DNA of 64,000 nt, taken from an uncultured Clostridia bacterium. GTDB lineage: Bacteria; Bacillota; Clostridia; UBA1381. The position numbers were made by a program, and so were the translations under genes. The stretch spans positions 1-64,000 of the forward strand of contig CAKSRS010000002.1 in assembly GCA_934487205.1 (NCBI GenBank), given 5' to 3'. Below the pieces are notes generated by a model. That model was not told the DNA's origin, did no database searches, and saw nothing but the letters and a program-made list of their open reading frames with translations. How positions within the stretch are numbered: position 1 is the stretch's first letter; the number at the start of each line of letters is the position of its first letter. Of the stretch, positions 21,035 to 32,000 are shown piece after piece.

Positions 21035-22408
21035 TTATTCTATCACCTCTATACCCGTCCAATCGGGATCTCTGTATTGCTCAATATCAGTCTTTTCACC
21101 TAATTTTTTAAGTGCTGCATTATAGCGGTCTGTCAGTTTCTGAAGTTCGGTCTTTGTATCAAGGTCCGCAATAAGAATATTCTTGATTGTTGTATCGGCA
21201 TTGTCGCCTTCAAGAGTAAGCTTATTTGTAGGACGCAGACGAGGTGTGTCAACTATAAATGCCGGATTGCTTACGGTTGCAAAAGCTTTTGCACCCTTTT
21301 TCTCCGAAGTGACATATTCTTCACCTATTATTGACTTCAATCCGTAATTTCCTTTGCCCGCCAATTTGAGTTCTTTAAGATTTTCTTCGTTGAAAAGCCA
21401 TTCAAAAACAATAAGCTGTTCTTCGGGATACTTTGATTTTGCATTCATATAAAATCCGCCCGAGCCGCCCATTTTTGCAGGGTTTCCGCCAACGACCTCA
21501 CCCGTAAATGTCGGGAAGTCCGCCGTGCCCCAATCGCACTTTGCCGGGAACTGGTCATTAAGCACGCCGACGTCCCAGCTTGCCGCATACATCATACCGA
21601 TATTGCCCTCGGCAAACTGCGCTCTTGCTACGTCATTATCAAGCGTATTCGGCGCCGGGAAAACAGAACCGTCATTAATAACATCTTTAAGATAATCAAT
21701 CATTTTTTCGTAAATAGTAAAGTCATAACGCAAGCCTACGGGGTCAAATCCGTCCGCATTATAAAGACCCGACGGTGCACCCGGCATGGTTACATAGTAC
21801 CGTACAAATGCCTGCTCTTTAAGCGGCAATGCAAAACCATACTTTGTTCCGCCGCCCTTTTGCGTTAATATTTTTGCGTATTCTCTCATTTCGTCAAAAG
21901 TCTTGGGCGGTTTTTCCGGATCTAAGCCCGCGTCCCTGAACATATCCTTATTCCATATAAATTTAAATGATGATATTCCGGAGGTATTTATCGTGTAACA
22001 CTTACCCGTATCTTTATCAAATGTTACCGCACCGGGAAGGAAAAGATCTTCATATTTATGTACCAAATCATCATCAAGAGCGCGGAACCAGCCGTTTTCA
22101 ATACCGTAGGTTGTTACATTTCCGGCTGCAACATGTATATCCGGCGCATTGTTTGACTGATATGCCACCTTTAATGAGTCCTCTATATCGTCACCCTTAA
22201 CCTGATAATCAATCTTAATGCCGTATTCATTTTCGGCATTGAACTTTTCAACCTGTTTCTTTCTGACGTCCATGCCGCTTCGGTCATTCGACCAGACTGT
22301 GATTACTTTTTCCTCGGCATTTTTGCTTGCTTTTTCCGCACACCCCGAAAGCATCGAAACCGACATCAGAAGTGCCAAAGGCAGCGCCATAATTTTTTTC
22401 ATATTCAT
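21035..22408 (-). CDS. Carbohydrate ABC transporter substrate-binding lipoprotein
   Basis: A 457-residue extracellular solute-binding protein of the CUT1 type. The lipoprotein signal peptide has the lipobox LSGC near residue 23. The body matches family 1 solute-binding proteins (ITVWSNDRSG-like first strand, EQAFVRYYVTMPG, FAEGNIGMMYAASWDVGVL). It captures an oligosaccharide and delivers it to the two permeases encoded just upstream. No ATPase gene is present here; such systems commonly use a shared MsmX-type ATPase encoded elsewhere. Start at 22408 has an AGGAGAG site 7 bases upstream. Confidence 0.9.
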   Translation of the reverse strand: MNMKKIMALPLALLMSVSMLSGCAEKASKNAEEKVITVWSNDRSGMDVRKKQVEKFNAENEYGIKIDYQVKGDDIEDSLKVAYQSNNAPDIHVAAGNVTTYGIENGWFRALDDDLVHKYEDLFLPGAVTFDKDTGKCYTINTSGISSFKFIWNKDMFRDAGLDPEKPPKTFDEMREYAKILTQKGGGTKYGFALPLKEQAFVRYYVTMPGAPSGLYNADGFDPVGLRYDFTIYEKMIDYLKDVINDGSVFPAPNTLDNDVARAQFAEGNIGMMYAASWDVGVLNDQFPAKCDWGTADFPTFTGEVVGGNPAKMGGSGGFYMNAKSKYPEEQLIVFEWLFNEENLKELKLAGKGNYGLKSIIGEEYVTSEKKGAKAFATVSNPAFIVDTPRLRPTNKLTLEGDNADTTIKNILIADLDTKTELQKLTDRYNAALKKLGEKTDIEQYRDPDWTGIEVIE

Positions 22409-22437
22409 TTTATTCTCTCCTTTTATTTAATTATTTT

Positions 22438-23283
22438 TTACCCTTTTACTCCGCCTACCGTTAGTCCCGATACAAACTGCTTATTGCATATGCAGTACAC
22501 TACAATCATCGGAATTAACGAAATATTTGCTCCCGCAAGAATTACGCTCCACATTGTTGCCATTTCTCCGTCGCTCTTGAGCGCTACTATCGCAACCGAA
22601 AGCGGCTGCATATCCGGATTGCCCATCGTCAGAACCGACGGCAGCAAGTACGAGTTCCACGCCTGCTTAAACGCGAGCAAAGCGATTATCGCAACGATAG
22701 GTTTAATCAGCGGAAGTATTATGCGCACGAAAGTGTTGAAAAAACCGCACCCGTCGATACTTGCCGCCTCGTCCAGGTCTCTCGGAATTCCGTTCAGATA
22801 TCCCTCAACCAGTACTATATTTACCACCTGTGCACCGATATGCGAAAGTATAAGTCCCAAATATGTATTATTGAGCTGCAAGCCCGTCAGTAACTTGAAG
22901 ATCGGATACAGCTTTGTAGGTCCCAGCGAAATAAATATTGACGCTAAATACATACCTTTTATAACATTCAAAAACGGCAAATCCTTTAAACGCGAGAATA
23001 CATATCCCGACATGGTAGATACTATCACCGTACCGATTACCACGCCTACGGACATTATCAAACTGTTTTTTGTGTATTTTACAAAATGGACGTTTTTCCA
23101 CGCATACACATAATTGTCAAATGTGATTTTTTGGGGCAATATATTATTACCCGTCATCAATTCCATATTTTCCTTAACCGAACCGAAAAACGCATATAAC
23201 AGCGGCAGTACAACAATTACACCGATAACAGTCAGGAAAATATAAACTACTGCTTTAAAAGTAATATTTTTTGCTTTTTCCAT
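22438..23283 (-). CDS. Sugar ABC transporter permease (MalG/LplC type)
   Basis: About 281 residues with six predicted membrane segments. It carries the EAA-type loop that contacts the ATPase (DLDEAASIDGCGFFNTFVRI). It is the second membrane subunit of a CUT1 sugar importer. The start at 23283 (MEKAKN) follows a perfect GGAGG site, and the upstream in-frame ATG at 23295 would overlap that site. The gene begins 15 bp after the first permease gene. Confidence 0.9.
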   Translation of the reverse strand: MEKAKNITFKAVVYIFLTVIGVIVVLPLLYAFFGSVKENMELMTGNNILPQKITFDNYVYAWKNVHFVKYTKNSLIMSVGVVIGTVIVSTMSGYVFSRLKDLPFLNVIKGMYLASIFISLGPTKLYPIFKLLTGLQLNNTYLGLILSHIGAQVVNIVLVEGYLNGIPRDLDEAASIDGCGFFNTFVRIILPLIKPIVAIIALLAFKQAWNSYLLPSVLTMGNPDMQPLSVAIVALKSDGEMATMWSVILAGANISLIPMIVVYCICNKQFVSGLTVGGVKG

Positions 23284-23298
23284 AAATACCTCCATGTA

Positions 23299-24234
23299 TC
23301 AGTCGTATATTTTATCAATTTTTGCGGTAACTGCACGATAAACAATCGTAACCATACCTATGATAATTGAAGAAAATACACCTAATGTTGCGCCGTAACC
23401 GTAAGCCGGTCTCGTATCTCCGGCAAAGAATTGATTATAGATATTGATTGCCATAACGTCGGTAGCGTGGTTCGGTCCGCCGCCCGTAAGTATGAAGATG
23501 GTGTCAAATGCGCCCAGCGAACCCGTAATCGACAGCATAAGAATTGTCTTAAATACAGGCGCAAGCATCGGCAGCGTCATATGAAAAAACTGCTGGATTT
23601 TCGTTGCACCGTCAATCGACGCACTTTCATAAATATCCTCCGGAATGTTCATCATACCGGAAAGCAGGAGAATACATGTGTGTCCGAATACCTGCCATAT
23701 CGACATGAATACAACCCAGAAAAACGCCGAGTTTGCGCTGAGCCAGTTTACCGGCTCCGATATAACACCGATTTTCAACAAAATCTGATTAAGAAAACCG
23801 TTCTGCGGTGATAAAATAAACGTAAAAACGAATGTTATTACCGCCGCACTCAGAACCGACGGCATAAAATACAAACCTCTGAAAAACCCCTTGCCTTTGA
23901 GATTTCCCCTGAGCAGTGCAGCCAGAACCAGCGCTAACGGTATCTCTACAATAAGTTTAAAAAAGGCAAATTTAAATGTGTTCAAAACGGATTTCCACCA
24001 TATGGGGTCGCGCGTTATAACACGAATAATATTTTCAAGCCCCACAAATACAGGTTTTGTAATGCCGTCATAATCATATAACACAAATCTTAATGCCCAC
24101 AATATCGGATAAACAGTCAATCCGATAAACATAATGAAACTCGGCAAAAGCATACACCAGCCAACCAAATAAGTGGAAAGTTTCTTTTTGCTGTGTTTTT
24201 TTTCAGCGTGATTAACGCTTAACGATGCTTTCAT
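23299..24234 (-). CDS. Sugar ABC transporter permease (MalF/LplB type)
   Basis: A 311-residue membrane protein with about six transmembrane helices and the EAA loop DIYESASIDGATKIQQFFHM. It is the first gene of the long minus-strand run. A GGGAGGAAT site precedes the ATG. Together with the next permease and the lipoprotein it forms a CUT1 oligosaccharide importer, probably controlled by the YesM/YesN pair at the far end of the same run. Confidence 0.9.
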   Translation of the reverse strand: MKASLSVNHAEKKHSKKKLSTYLVGWCMLLPSFIMFIGLTVYPILWALRFVLYDYDGITKPVFVGLENIIRVITRDPIWWKSVLNTFKFAFFKLIVEIPLALVLAALLRGNLKGKGFFRGLYFMPSVLSAAVITFVFTFILSPQNGFLNQILLKIGVISEPVNWLSANSAFFWVVFMSIWQVFGHTCILLLSGMMNIPEDIYESASIDGATKIQQFFHMTLPMLAPVFKTILMLSITGSLGAFDTIFILTGGGPNHATDVMAINIYNQFFAGDTRPAYGYGATLGVFSSIIIGMVTIVYRAVTAKIDKIYD

Positions 24235-24260
24235 TCTATTCCTCCCGTCGAATGTTTTAT

Positions 24261-24286
24261 ACGACCCGCATATGAATCGTATTATA
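24261..24286 (-). promoter_or_regulatory. Candidate promoter/operator of the transporter operon
   Basis: A minus-strand TATAAT (24281-24286) lies about 47 bp upstream of the first permease gene, with only a weak -35 (TAAACA). An inverted repeat ATACGA...TCGTAT overlaps the start of transcription and could be an operator. The element found at the three downstream promoters is not present here. Confidence 0.4.
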
Positions 24287-24318
24287 CCGCCAAAAAATAA
24301 TTTTGTTTATTTACTCAA

Positions 24319-24352
24319 TCAGGCATAGCCGAATATTTTAAGCTATGCCTGA
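24319..24352. repeat. Perfect 11-bp inverted repeat
   Basis: TCAGGCATAGC (24319-24329) and GCTATGCCTGA (24342-24352) form a stem with a 12-base loop. Neither side has a T-run, so this is not a standard intrinsic terminator. It lies between the transporter operon promoter and the terminator of the phosphoesterase gene. Confidence 0.5.
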
Positions 24353-24422
24353 CTAAAAGTATGTTTATTTTTATTATACAACTTCTCCTTATCAAGCCCG
24401 AAACAATTGTAAAATTTCGGCC

Positions 24423-24449
24423 CGGGGTTTATACACCGCATAAACCCCG
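24423..24449 (-). terminator. Terminator of the metallophosphoesterase gene
   Basis: The 10-bp arms CGGGGTTTAT and ATAAACCCCG enclose a 7-base loop. Outside them, AAATTTCGG and CCGAAATTT can extend the stem imperfectly. On the minus strand the 3' side runs into a short T-stretch. It sits 18 bp after the stop codon. Confidence 0.6.
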
Positions 24450-24466
24450 CCCAAATTGTCCGAAAT

Positions 24467-27400
24467 TTACGGTTTGATTACAATACTCGGTATATACGGC
24501 ATCATGCTCTTAAAATTGTTCAAAACCATCAGCTTAAAGTTCGGATTTTCGCTGTCGGTTTTTACATTTTTAAATGTGATGCTCATATCGCCCGCATCAT
24601 TAACGTCCATAACCTTTATATCGTTAATTTTCGATAATTCTTCGCCTTCGTTTGAAGTTAATACCGCAACCGCGCCTTCGGTGAAGTATTTATACGCCGG
24701 AACTGTTACCGTATATGTTCCGTCATCATTTTTAATCGCCGTTATTCCGTCCTCGTTTATATCAATGTCGAAATCTATTGTGCTTTGCGGAACAGATATG
24801 CCGTACACATCGGTATAAGCCGGAATTTGCAGCTGTGAAATACCGCTGCTCAGCAAGTCAGCCAGTGATACCCGATACTTCTTACCGCCGATCTGCGTTA
24901 CCGGTATCTCTTTCTTTTCGGTTACGCCCTCGGCATTTTTGAAGGTCAGGCTCAATTTATCAAAAGATTCCGCCGGCTGTGTTGCAAGCTCAAATTCAAC
25001 CGCTGAGCCAGTATTTGTTTCGGCAATTTCGTTCCCGATTTTATATGCTTTGAAGTTTGAAACAACTCCGCCGCCCACATTGGTGACATATGTAAATCCC
25101 GGATAGGTTTCTACACTGCTGTCCCACATGCCTTCATATGTGAACACATGGTCATAGATTGTCTCGCCACTCTTGCGCACATAAAGTGAAAACTTATTGC
25201 CCAAACGGATAAATCTGAAATCATAGTTTCCGTAAACTTCCAGATTATTAATCGGATTGGTTTTAATATCGGAGGAGAAATCCTTAGGAATATCGGCAAG
25301 TTTCGTTGATGTCAGCTTGCAGTCAAGCTGCGTGGCATTGTCAATCACTTCCTGAATACCAATCTGACTCTCCTTTCCTCTGAATACGTTTTTGCCGAAG
25401 AACGCATTCGTGCCTCCCATACGGAATCTGAAATAGTTCTTATTCGTGTCGGTATTTTCCGGTTTGAAACAGATAAATCTTAAATCACCCGGTTCATTGA
25501 CAAATAATCCTCTTACATATGCGCTTGCCGGCACAACCATTTTAACGGTAACATCTGCAACCCAGTTTGCGCCCGCAGCCTCCGGTATATCCATAGACGA
25601 TGTCGCCTTTGTGATAGTACCCGGATCTTCGGCACCAAATATAGGATGCGCGATATACTCCGAAGGCAGAGTAACAAATAATTTTGTTACATTACCCAAT
25701 GTTATCGTGTATTTTGTATTTTCGGTAAGAGTCTTTATAAAGCTTATTCTGTCAACATAAGAATTAACCTTTTCAACTTTATAGTCGGTATCCTTTTCCA
25801 GCGGATATCCGCCCGCGCTTATCGCATAATCGTCGGTATTCGTATTATCAAGCGAAATCCAGTCTAAATATGCGGTATCGGCTGAAACAAAGCCTGTTTC
25901 AGCACCGTACAGCTCGCATATATCGTCGGTATTTCCGCTTACTTTTTTACACAGTACCATCGCTGTTCCTTCCGACTTTTCGGTTCCTTCCGGAATATCA
26001 ACGTGAGCGAGCACTACGGTATATTTATCGCCGTAAGAATTATACTGACTGATTATATTCGCGCCTTCAACTTCATATGTGCCGACAGGCATGATAAATT
26101 CCACTCTGCCGTCATAGAAATTTTTCTCCGTTCTGTTTTTAATCGTTACAACGTTATATTCCGCATTACCGTCGTTTGGGAACAGATATTCGTCCGTAAC
26201 TGCCGGTTTCTCGTGCGGATTGTTTAACAGGAAATATGTGTTATAATGCTCATCAATATACTCACGTCTCGGATTTCCTTCGGGCAATCTGCCTTCGCTT
26301 GAGCTCGGAGGTGCCTGCAGCATATACGGGTCGTTTTTAACCGTGTCCGCAAGGTTGTGTGTCCATTTATCCGCTGTTTCATCAAACGTATATTCATTAA
26401 CAAGTGCCTGACCGTAATATCCCGGGCCGCCGCCGAATGCCGAGCCGCCCATGGCAAGCAGTTTTTCACCCATCGGTACTACCATATGAAAGTGTCCGAC
26501 AATCTGGAAATCATAGTCTTTTAAGTTTTCCTGTCCGGGCAAAGAATTATACCACGGCGCATGGAATGTCGGTGACATAAATGCCGCCCAGCCGTTAACC
26601 GCATAGGGGTCAGGCTTTCCGAAATCCAGATATTCCGAACCTGTATTCGGCGTATGCTGATGTATAAGCCTGAAACCTTCGCCTTCTTTTGCAGACCATT
26701 TATTCCATTCGCGTGCCAATGCGTCTCTTAAAACGAACGGTTCCGCCGTACCTGTACCGGTATAGCCCTCCATCCATTCAGAATTTGTTGTCGCACCTTC
26801 CGGAAGATCCACACCGCGCGTTTTCCAGCCCCATGCACCAAAGTCGTGCTTTGCGATAAGCATATTATCGCCCATCGTGATGAGAGCCGATCTCATGCCG
26901 AACAATCTGTCCGCCTCGTTAAAATCAAAATTATACAAAACGTTGACTTGTTCGAGTTCTTCCTCTGTCATTTGTGCCGCTTCTTCATATGTAACATCTC
27001 TTCCGTTTGGATTGCCAGGACGCGGGCCTCTTGTCGGATAAATGTATTTATCGTAGTCGTGATTTCCCAATACATTAATAGTCGGTATCGCATAGTTTGT
27101 GAAACAATCCACATACAAATCTTCCACAACTTCTATACCGTTTATGTAGTTGTTGCCGTCGTTCTTCTTTCCTCCGCCCTGTATAAGGTCGCCGTTGTTA
27201 TAGAAGTATCTTGCGCCGATAAGTTCCAGCTCTTTATTAAGGGTTTCTACCGATTGCCCTTCGCCGCCCGTGACGTAACCGCGTTCCCACAGTCCGGTAT
27301 GCGTATCCGAAATTCCCACAGCATAGAACTTGCGCTCCAAGTCTTCCACTATGCTGACTGCCTGCGGTGATTTGTATTCCAGTTCCGCATCAAGCGAATG

Positions 27401-28810
27401 TTTTAAAACTATACTCATCAAGCCGTAAGCAATTTTTCCCGCGTCGGGAATTTTTATCGTAATCTTATATCCCGGTTTCAGTCCGAGATAGATGCCGCCC
27501 GAAACAACGCCCGTTTCCGGATCTGTTGTCGGTGTAACATATTCAACCTTAGTTACTTCACATTCCCATCTCTGATGTTTGTTTTCAAGCCACAATTTCC
27601 AGCCGTTATCGGACAGCTCCGGTTTTTCCGCCGTACGCAGCTCGATTGTTAATTCCTTGCCCGGTTCTGTAAATGCCGGCGTTCCGAAACGGGGATATGA
27701 AATCATGTCGTTTTCATCTTTGGCGAAAAAGTCGCGCTTTGTATATACCGTCGGTGCGTCAGGGTCTTCCACTTCGCCCGGGTCAACTACTATTTCGCTT
27801 TCTCTCTGCCAAATGTTAAGATTTGAGATAAGCAGTTCCGATGCATCTGCCGCGATGTAAAATCTCTTTGTCTTATCTTTTAAAGCTGAAATGTCATAGC
27901 TGTTAACATGTTTCCATGTATCCGAATCATCAAATTTCATGTAAAGGCTCATTACGCCGCCGTCGGCAACGACTTTACAATTAATTACCTGATTTAAATA
28001 ATTTTTTACTTTGCTTGTTGTTTCATAACTCTGTATGTATTCCGTATTCGTTATCGAATCTACGGCTGTTACGGCAGAGTCGGCGTTATATGATTTTTTG
28101 TTTGCCGCCATATCGGCAGCAAATTCACTAACCGTTCTGGGGTCAATAATTGCCGCAGTCGCCGCTATCTCCTTCCCCGCAGCGCCCGACGGGATAAGAA
28201 GGTCGCGCATATTTACGGTTCTGCCCATAGATACGTATTCCGCGCTGTCATATGTGCTCAAACTCGTGTATACTTCCGCAGCCGAATCAATAAGTCCGAC
28301 ATCAAGGTACGGCGTTCTGCTTGTCGTTATACAAACGTTCGGCATTTGCAGATCAAACGTAATTCCAAAATTTTGATACGCGCCGCCTACATACTGCAGG
28401 TGTCTGCCGTTGTGCCTTTCCTGTACCGAATAATATATCATTCCCGTTCTTCCGCGGGGATTTGCACCCAGGTAAAGCGGATTCTTGACTATTTCCGATT
28501 TGTATTTTAAACTGCTTACATAATAACCCTGTGAGGACGGTTCTACCCGCACATCATCTGTATATTTACCGTACACGCCCCAACCCGGTGCGCTTTGTCC
28601 TGTACTGTCATTGTATTTCCAATTATCTTTATTATCCGTTGCATTTTCCGCTACTGCCTTCCACGGGTCGGTTACATCGCCGACAGTATCTGCCATATCA
28701 ACATTGCCGCTGATTATACCACCTTCGGCTGCACCGACCATTACATTCGGTACGGCAATCATACTCAAAATCATGTTCAGAGCAATTGCCAGTGAAATGG
28801 TTTTCTTCAT
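24467..28810 (-). CDS. Secreted metallophosphoesterase with the shared N-terminal module
   Basis: About 1447 residues. A signal peptide (ending MVGA) precedes the shared module (about 30-335: NPRGRTGMIYYSVQ, LPSGAAG-like IPSGAAGKEI, NQVINCKVVADGGVMSLYMK, LLISNLNIWQ). A beta domain follows, then a calcineurin-like phosphoesterase (about 490-850). All metal motifs are visible: SDTH (Asp502, His504), NNGDL (Asp541), GNHD (Asn583, His584) and GHFH (His773, His775). A further concanavalin-like domain and Ig-like C-terminus complete it. Such extracellular phosphoesterases act on phosphate esters, but a link to a glycan is only suggested by context. The start at 28810 has an AAGGAGG site 8 bases upstream; the longer frame has none. 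Confidence 0.82.
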   Translation of the reverse strand: MKKTISLAIALNMILSMIAVPNVMVGAAEGGIISGNVDMADTVGDVTDPWKAVAENATDNKDNWKYNDSTGQSAPGWGVYGKYTDDVRVEPSSQGYYVSSLKYKSEIVKNPLYLGANPRGRTGMIYYSVQERHNGRHLQYVGGAYQNFGITFDLQMPNVCITTSRTPYLDVGLIDSAAEVYTSLSTYDSAEYVSMGRTVNMRDLLIPSGAAGKEIAATAAIIDPRTVSEFAADMAANKKSYNADSAVTAVDSITNTEYIQSYETTSKVKNYLNQVINCKVVADGGVMSLYMKFDDSDTWKHVNSYDISALKDKTKRFYIAADASELLISNLNIWQRESEIVVDPGEVEDPDAPTVYTKRDFFAKDENDMISYPRFGTPAFTEPGKELTIELRTAEKPELSDNGWKLWLENKHQRWECEVTKVEYVTPTTDPETGVVSGGIYLGLKPGYKITIKIPDAGKIAYGLMSIVLKHSLDAELEYKSPQAVSIVEDLERKFYAVGISDTHTGLWERGYVTGGEGQSVETLNKELELIGARYFYNNGDLIQGGGKKNDGNNYINGIEVVEDLYVDCFTNYAIPTINVLGNHDYDKYIYPTRGPRPGNPNGRDVTYEEAAQMTEEELEQVNVLYNFDFNEADRLFGMRSALITMGDNMLIAKHDFGAWGWKTRGVDLPEGATTNSEWMEGYTGTGTAEPFVLRDALAREWNKWSAKEGEGFRLIHQHTPNTGSEYLDFGKPDPYAVNGWAAFMSPTFHAPWYNSLPGQENLKDYDFQIVGHFHMVVPMGEKLLAMGGSAFGGGPGYYGQALVNEYTFDETADKWTHNLADTVKNDPYMLQAPPSSSEGRLPEGNPRREYIDEHYNTYFLLNNPHEKPAVTDEYLFPNDGNAEYNVVTIKNRTEKNFYDGRVEFIMPVGTYEVEGANIISQYNSYGDKYTVVLAHVDIPEGTEKSEGTAMVLCKKVSGNTDDICELYGAETGFVSADTAYLDWISLDNTNTDDYAISAGGYPLEKDTDYKVEKVNSYVDRISFIKTLTENTKYTITLGNVTKLFVTLPSEYIAHPIFGAEDPGTITKATSSMDIPEAAGANWVADVTVKMVVPASAYVRGLFVNEPGDLRFICFKPENTDTNKNYFRFRMGGTNAFFGKNVFRGKESQIGIQEVIDNATQLDCKLTSTKLADIPKDFSSDIKTNPINNLEVYGNYDFRFIRLGNKFSLYVRKSGETIYDHVFTYEGMWDSSVETYPGFTYVTNVGGGVVSNFKAYKIGNEIAETNTGSAVEFELATQPAESFDKLSLTFKNAEGVTEKKEIPVTQIGGKKYRVSLADLLSSGISQLQIPAYTDVYGISVPQSTIDFDIDINEDGITAIKNDDGTYTVTVPAYKYFTEGAVAVLTSNEGEELSKINDIKVMDVNDAGDMSITFKNVKTDSENPNFKLMVLNNFKSMMPYIPSIVIKP

Positions 28811-28841
28811 AAACATATCCTCCTTAATTAAACTAATTTGT

Positions 28842-28855
28842 AAATACATGTATTT
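28842..28855. promoter_or_regulatory. 5'-leader palindrome AAATACATGTATTT, copy 1
   Basis: A perfect 14-bp palindrome in the untranslated leader, about 32 bp before the start of the phosphoesterase gene. The identical palindrome occurs at the same place in the leader of the SGNH esterase gene (32127-32140). Confidence 0.6.
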
Positions 28856-28893
28856 AATAATTGGTCTTACACCCATGTAAAACCTTTACATAT

Positions 28894-28957
28894 ATTTTAG
28901 CATTAATAGTTGATTATGTAAATAAAATATCTTTACTAAAATGTACACTATTTTTAC
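28894..28957 (-). promoter_or_regulatory. Promoter with shared upstream element, copy 1
   Basis: On the minus strand, -35 TTTACA (28917-28922), a 17-bp spacer and -10 TAAAAT (28894-28899) drive the phosphoesterase gene. The 41 bp from 28917 to 28957 match the element at 32203-32243 at 37 positions. The -35 box is the end of the element, which is where class II activators usually bind. Confidence 0.75.
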
Positions 28958-29044
28958 TTTTTTTAAAATTTTTGCGTATTTTTGGTACAAAATACCAAAA
29001 ATATTGGTTTAAAATTCTATAATTGTTAAATGTATACAAAAATA

Positions 29045-29076
29045 TGACCGCTGACATTTACCTCTGTCAGCGGTCA
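29045..29076 (-). terminator. Rho-independent terminator of the SGNH esterase gene
   Basis: A perfect 12-bp stem (TGACCGCTGACA / TGTCAGCGGTCA) with an 8-base loop. On the minus strand it is followed by TATTTTTG. It lies 12 bp after the stop codon at 29089. Confidence 0.85.
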
Positions 29077-29088
29077 CGCGATTATGTG

Positions 29089-32000
29089 TTATTCCGTTGT
29101 TGTTTGATTTAAAGTTGTGCTTGTTACCATATCTTCCGGGAAGTCAAAAGTCTTACCGTTCACATAATAACGAAGTGCGCTGTTTGTATTTTTCATTTCT
29201 TCCGCTATCCAGCTTGCAACTTTTTGCGCGCCCCATTCCGAAATATGAATTATGTCTTTCCCATTGACCGTGCTTTCATTTATGACCTTACCATTTTTAT
29301 TAAAGTTAGCCTTCAATACATCTAAGTTGTGCATATGCATAGCCGCCTCGACATATTCATACCCTTCTTTATTCTGCAAATCCACGCTCTCTTGCCAAAT
29401 ATCAATACACGGAGCATTATATTCTTTAGCAACTTCCTTCATAAGGTCTTTATATCCGTTAAAATCATCTGACCCTGCTGTTTCGTTCAGATTCGCCGGT
29501 GAGGTTACGAATATAATCTCTGCGCCGTTTTCCTTTGCTATGTCGGCATAGAGTCTTAACATATTTTTATAATCATAGTTGCTGACATGTCTATAAGTAT
29601 CGTTTTCTCTGCAGTCGTTTTCCATAAAGGAAACTAAAAGTATATCGCCTGCCTGCATTTTAGATGCCAGTCTGTTAAAAATACTGAATCCGATAAATGT
29701 TCTTGTTGTGCTCCCCGAAGTAGCTTCATTCTGTGCTGTTATACTATTATTAAAGTAATCAGCAGCGTATGCGCCCCAGCCTTGCATCGGATATTTTTTT
29801 TCATCAGTAGTTCCCTCATATGTGTGAACTATCGAGTCGCCCGCAATACGAATTGTTCTTGCCGTTGTATTATCGGGAACATGCGCATTTGTTAACGGTG
29901 TAATGTTATCAATAGTATCCAGCAGCATAACTTTTGTATAAACACCGTTGATATCCGCCGGCAATTGCATATCAATGGTTACATTTTTCGTTTCGCCTGC
30001 ATTAACGCCATCAAATACTTTTTGAACAGGTTTAACTTTTATTAAATTCCCGTTCTTATCGTACAGTGCCAAAATCAAAACACCCAATTTATTATATTCG
30101 GCATTCTTTCTGACGGTAACAGATGCTATTTTGCCGCCGGCAGTCAGATACGGCGTGTACTTATCATCTTTGTCCGTAAAGTTTACGCCGCATATCTCAT
30201 AGGCTTCGTCGGCAAAAATGAGTTTTGAATAGGCTTGGCAAAGCGCATCGTTTGCCGCATCTATCGCATCTTGAGTTGTTTCGCTTGCAATATATGCCGT
30301 CTTTGCTGTATCAAGAGCAGTTTTATAGTCGTTATAAATGTCTTGTCTGATGTTTGTACCGACAACTGCGCCGCTGAGAGCTTTCTCGCCTTTTCTTATG
30401 CTCGCCAGCAGTTGTCCGTAGTTAATGCCTTCCTCAGCATCATTGTAAAATCTTGTAACATTAATATTATCAATATAAACGGTTGCTCCGCCCGCATTAA
30501 CATTAATACGATTCATATATTCCGCATTAAGAAAATCTGCGCCTACTTTTGAACCCAAATCTTCCGCTATTACGGCTTGAACGTTATTTCCGTTAATATA
30601 TAACTTTTTATTACGTCCTACATAAGTGTTGCCTTCTTTTGCAAATTCCGTTACAAGACGTATTCTGTTCCATTCGCCGTCTTTAAGCTTTATAAATGCT
30701 CTTTCTTTTGTATATCCGCTGTCATTAACATACGTAAGCGTCACATAATTATCTTCAAAAGTCAAGGTGTTAACAGCCTTGCCGTCTTTACCCGCCCATG
30801 TTATCGTCGGATAATTTGTGCTGTCCGTGCCAACCGTCTTTATATCAAATTCCGTCATTGTGCGGAACTCTCTGTTTGCATTTATATATGACGGACTCGT
30901 GAAATAAAAACGCTTGTTACCGGTCACTTCCAATGCCTTGCCGATGCCGTAGGTGCTATCATTAACAACGCCGTCATCTGTATCACTTTCAAAGTTTTTG
31001 CTTAAAACATTTACTGTTGTGGTTTCCGGAGTACCGGGGTCCTCGGGTTCTACAATCTCTGTTTCTATTTCACTTCTTCTTTGATAGATATTAAGGTTCG
31101 AAACAAGCAGCTGACATGACTTGGATGCAATGTAAAATCTTTTTTCTTTACCCTGTAAAGCCGAGATATTATAGCTGTTGATAAGTTTCCATGTATCTGT
31201 ATCTTCGAACTTCATATAAAGACTCATTACGCCGCCGTCTGCTACAACCTTGCAGTTTATTACCTGGTTCAAATACGCTGTTGACTTATCAGCCTTTTGA
31301 TAACTGTATATGTATGTCTTTTTTGTCGTAGTATCAACATCAGTTTGCTCAGACTCCGATATGTAACTTCTTTTTGCCATATCTGCAGCAAACTGTTCAG
31401 CCGTTCTGTCATCAATAACCGCTGAAATCGGTGCTATTCCGTCACTATTAAATTTTGACGGAATAACGGTTGTCATCATATTAACAGTATCACCCATTGA
31501 TACATATTCACTGTCGGCATATTGAGTCAACCGAGTGTTTTTCGCTGCGGTCGAATTAATAAGTCCGATATCAAGGTACGGAACAGCCGTCTCGGTTGAG
31601 CACATATTAGGGAACTGCAAATCAAATGTTATTCCGAAATTTTTGTATTCACCGCCCACATACTGTAAATGCTTGCCCTTATGATCTACTCGTATAGAAT
31701 AAGATATCATGCCGGTTCTTCCGCGCGGATTTGCTCCCAGATAAATTGGGTTTGTAATATCTGCACCATTGTATTTCGTTGAAATACTGCCATAATAACC
31801 CTTACCTGATTTTTCAACAGTTATTTTATTGTTACAATCCGTATACGGTCCCCACCCGCCCGGGTCATTGTCACCGCCCGATGTAACAGTAAGAGTATCA
31901 TACACCCATTTAGATGAATCGCCCGATGCATTTTCCGCCACAACCTGCCACGGGTCGTCGGCGGTATCTACCATATCAACAGCCTGGCTGCTATCATCAA

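Noticed and set aside
24319..24352. 11-bp inverted repeat as an intrinsic terminator
   Set aside because: No T-run on either strand. A better terminator for the upstream gene is at 24423-24449.
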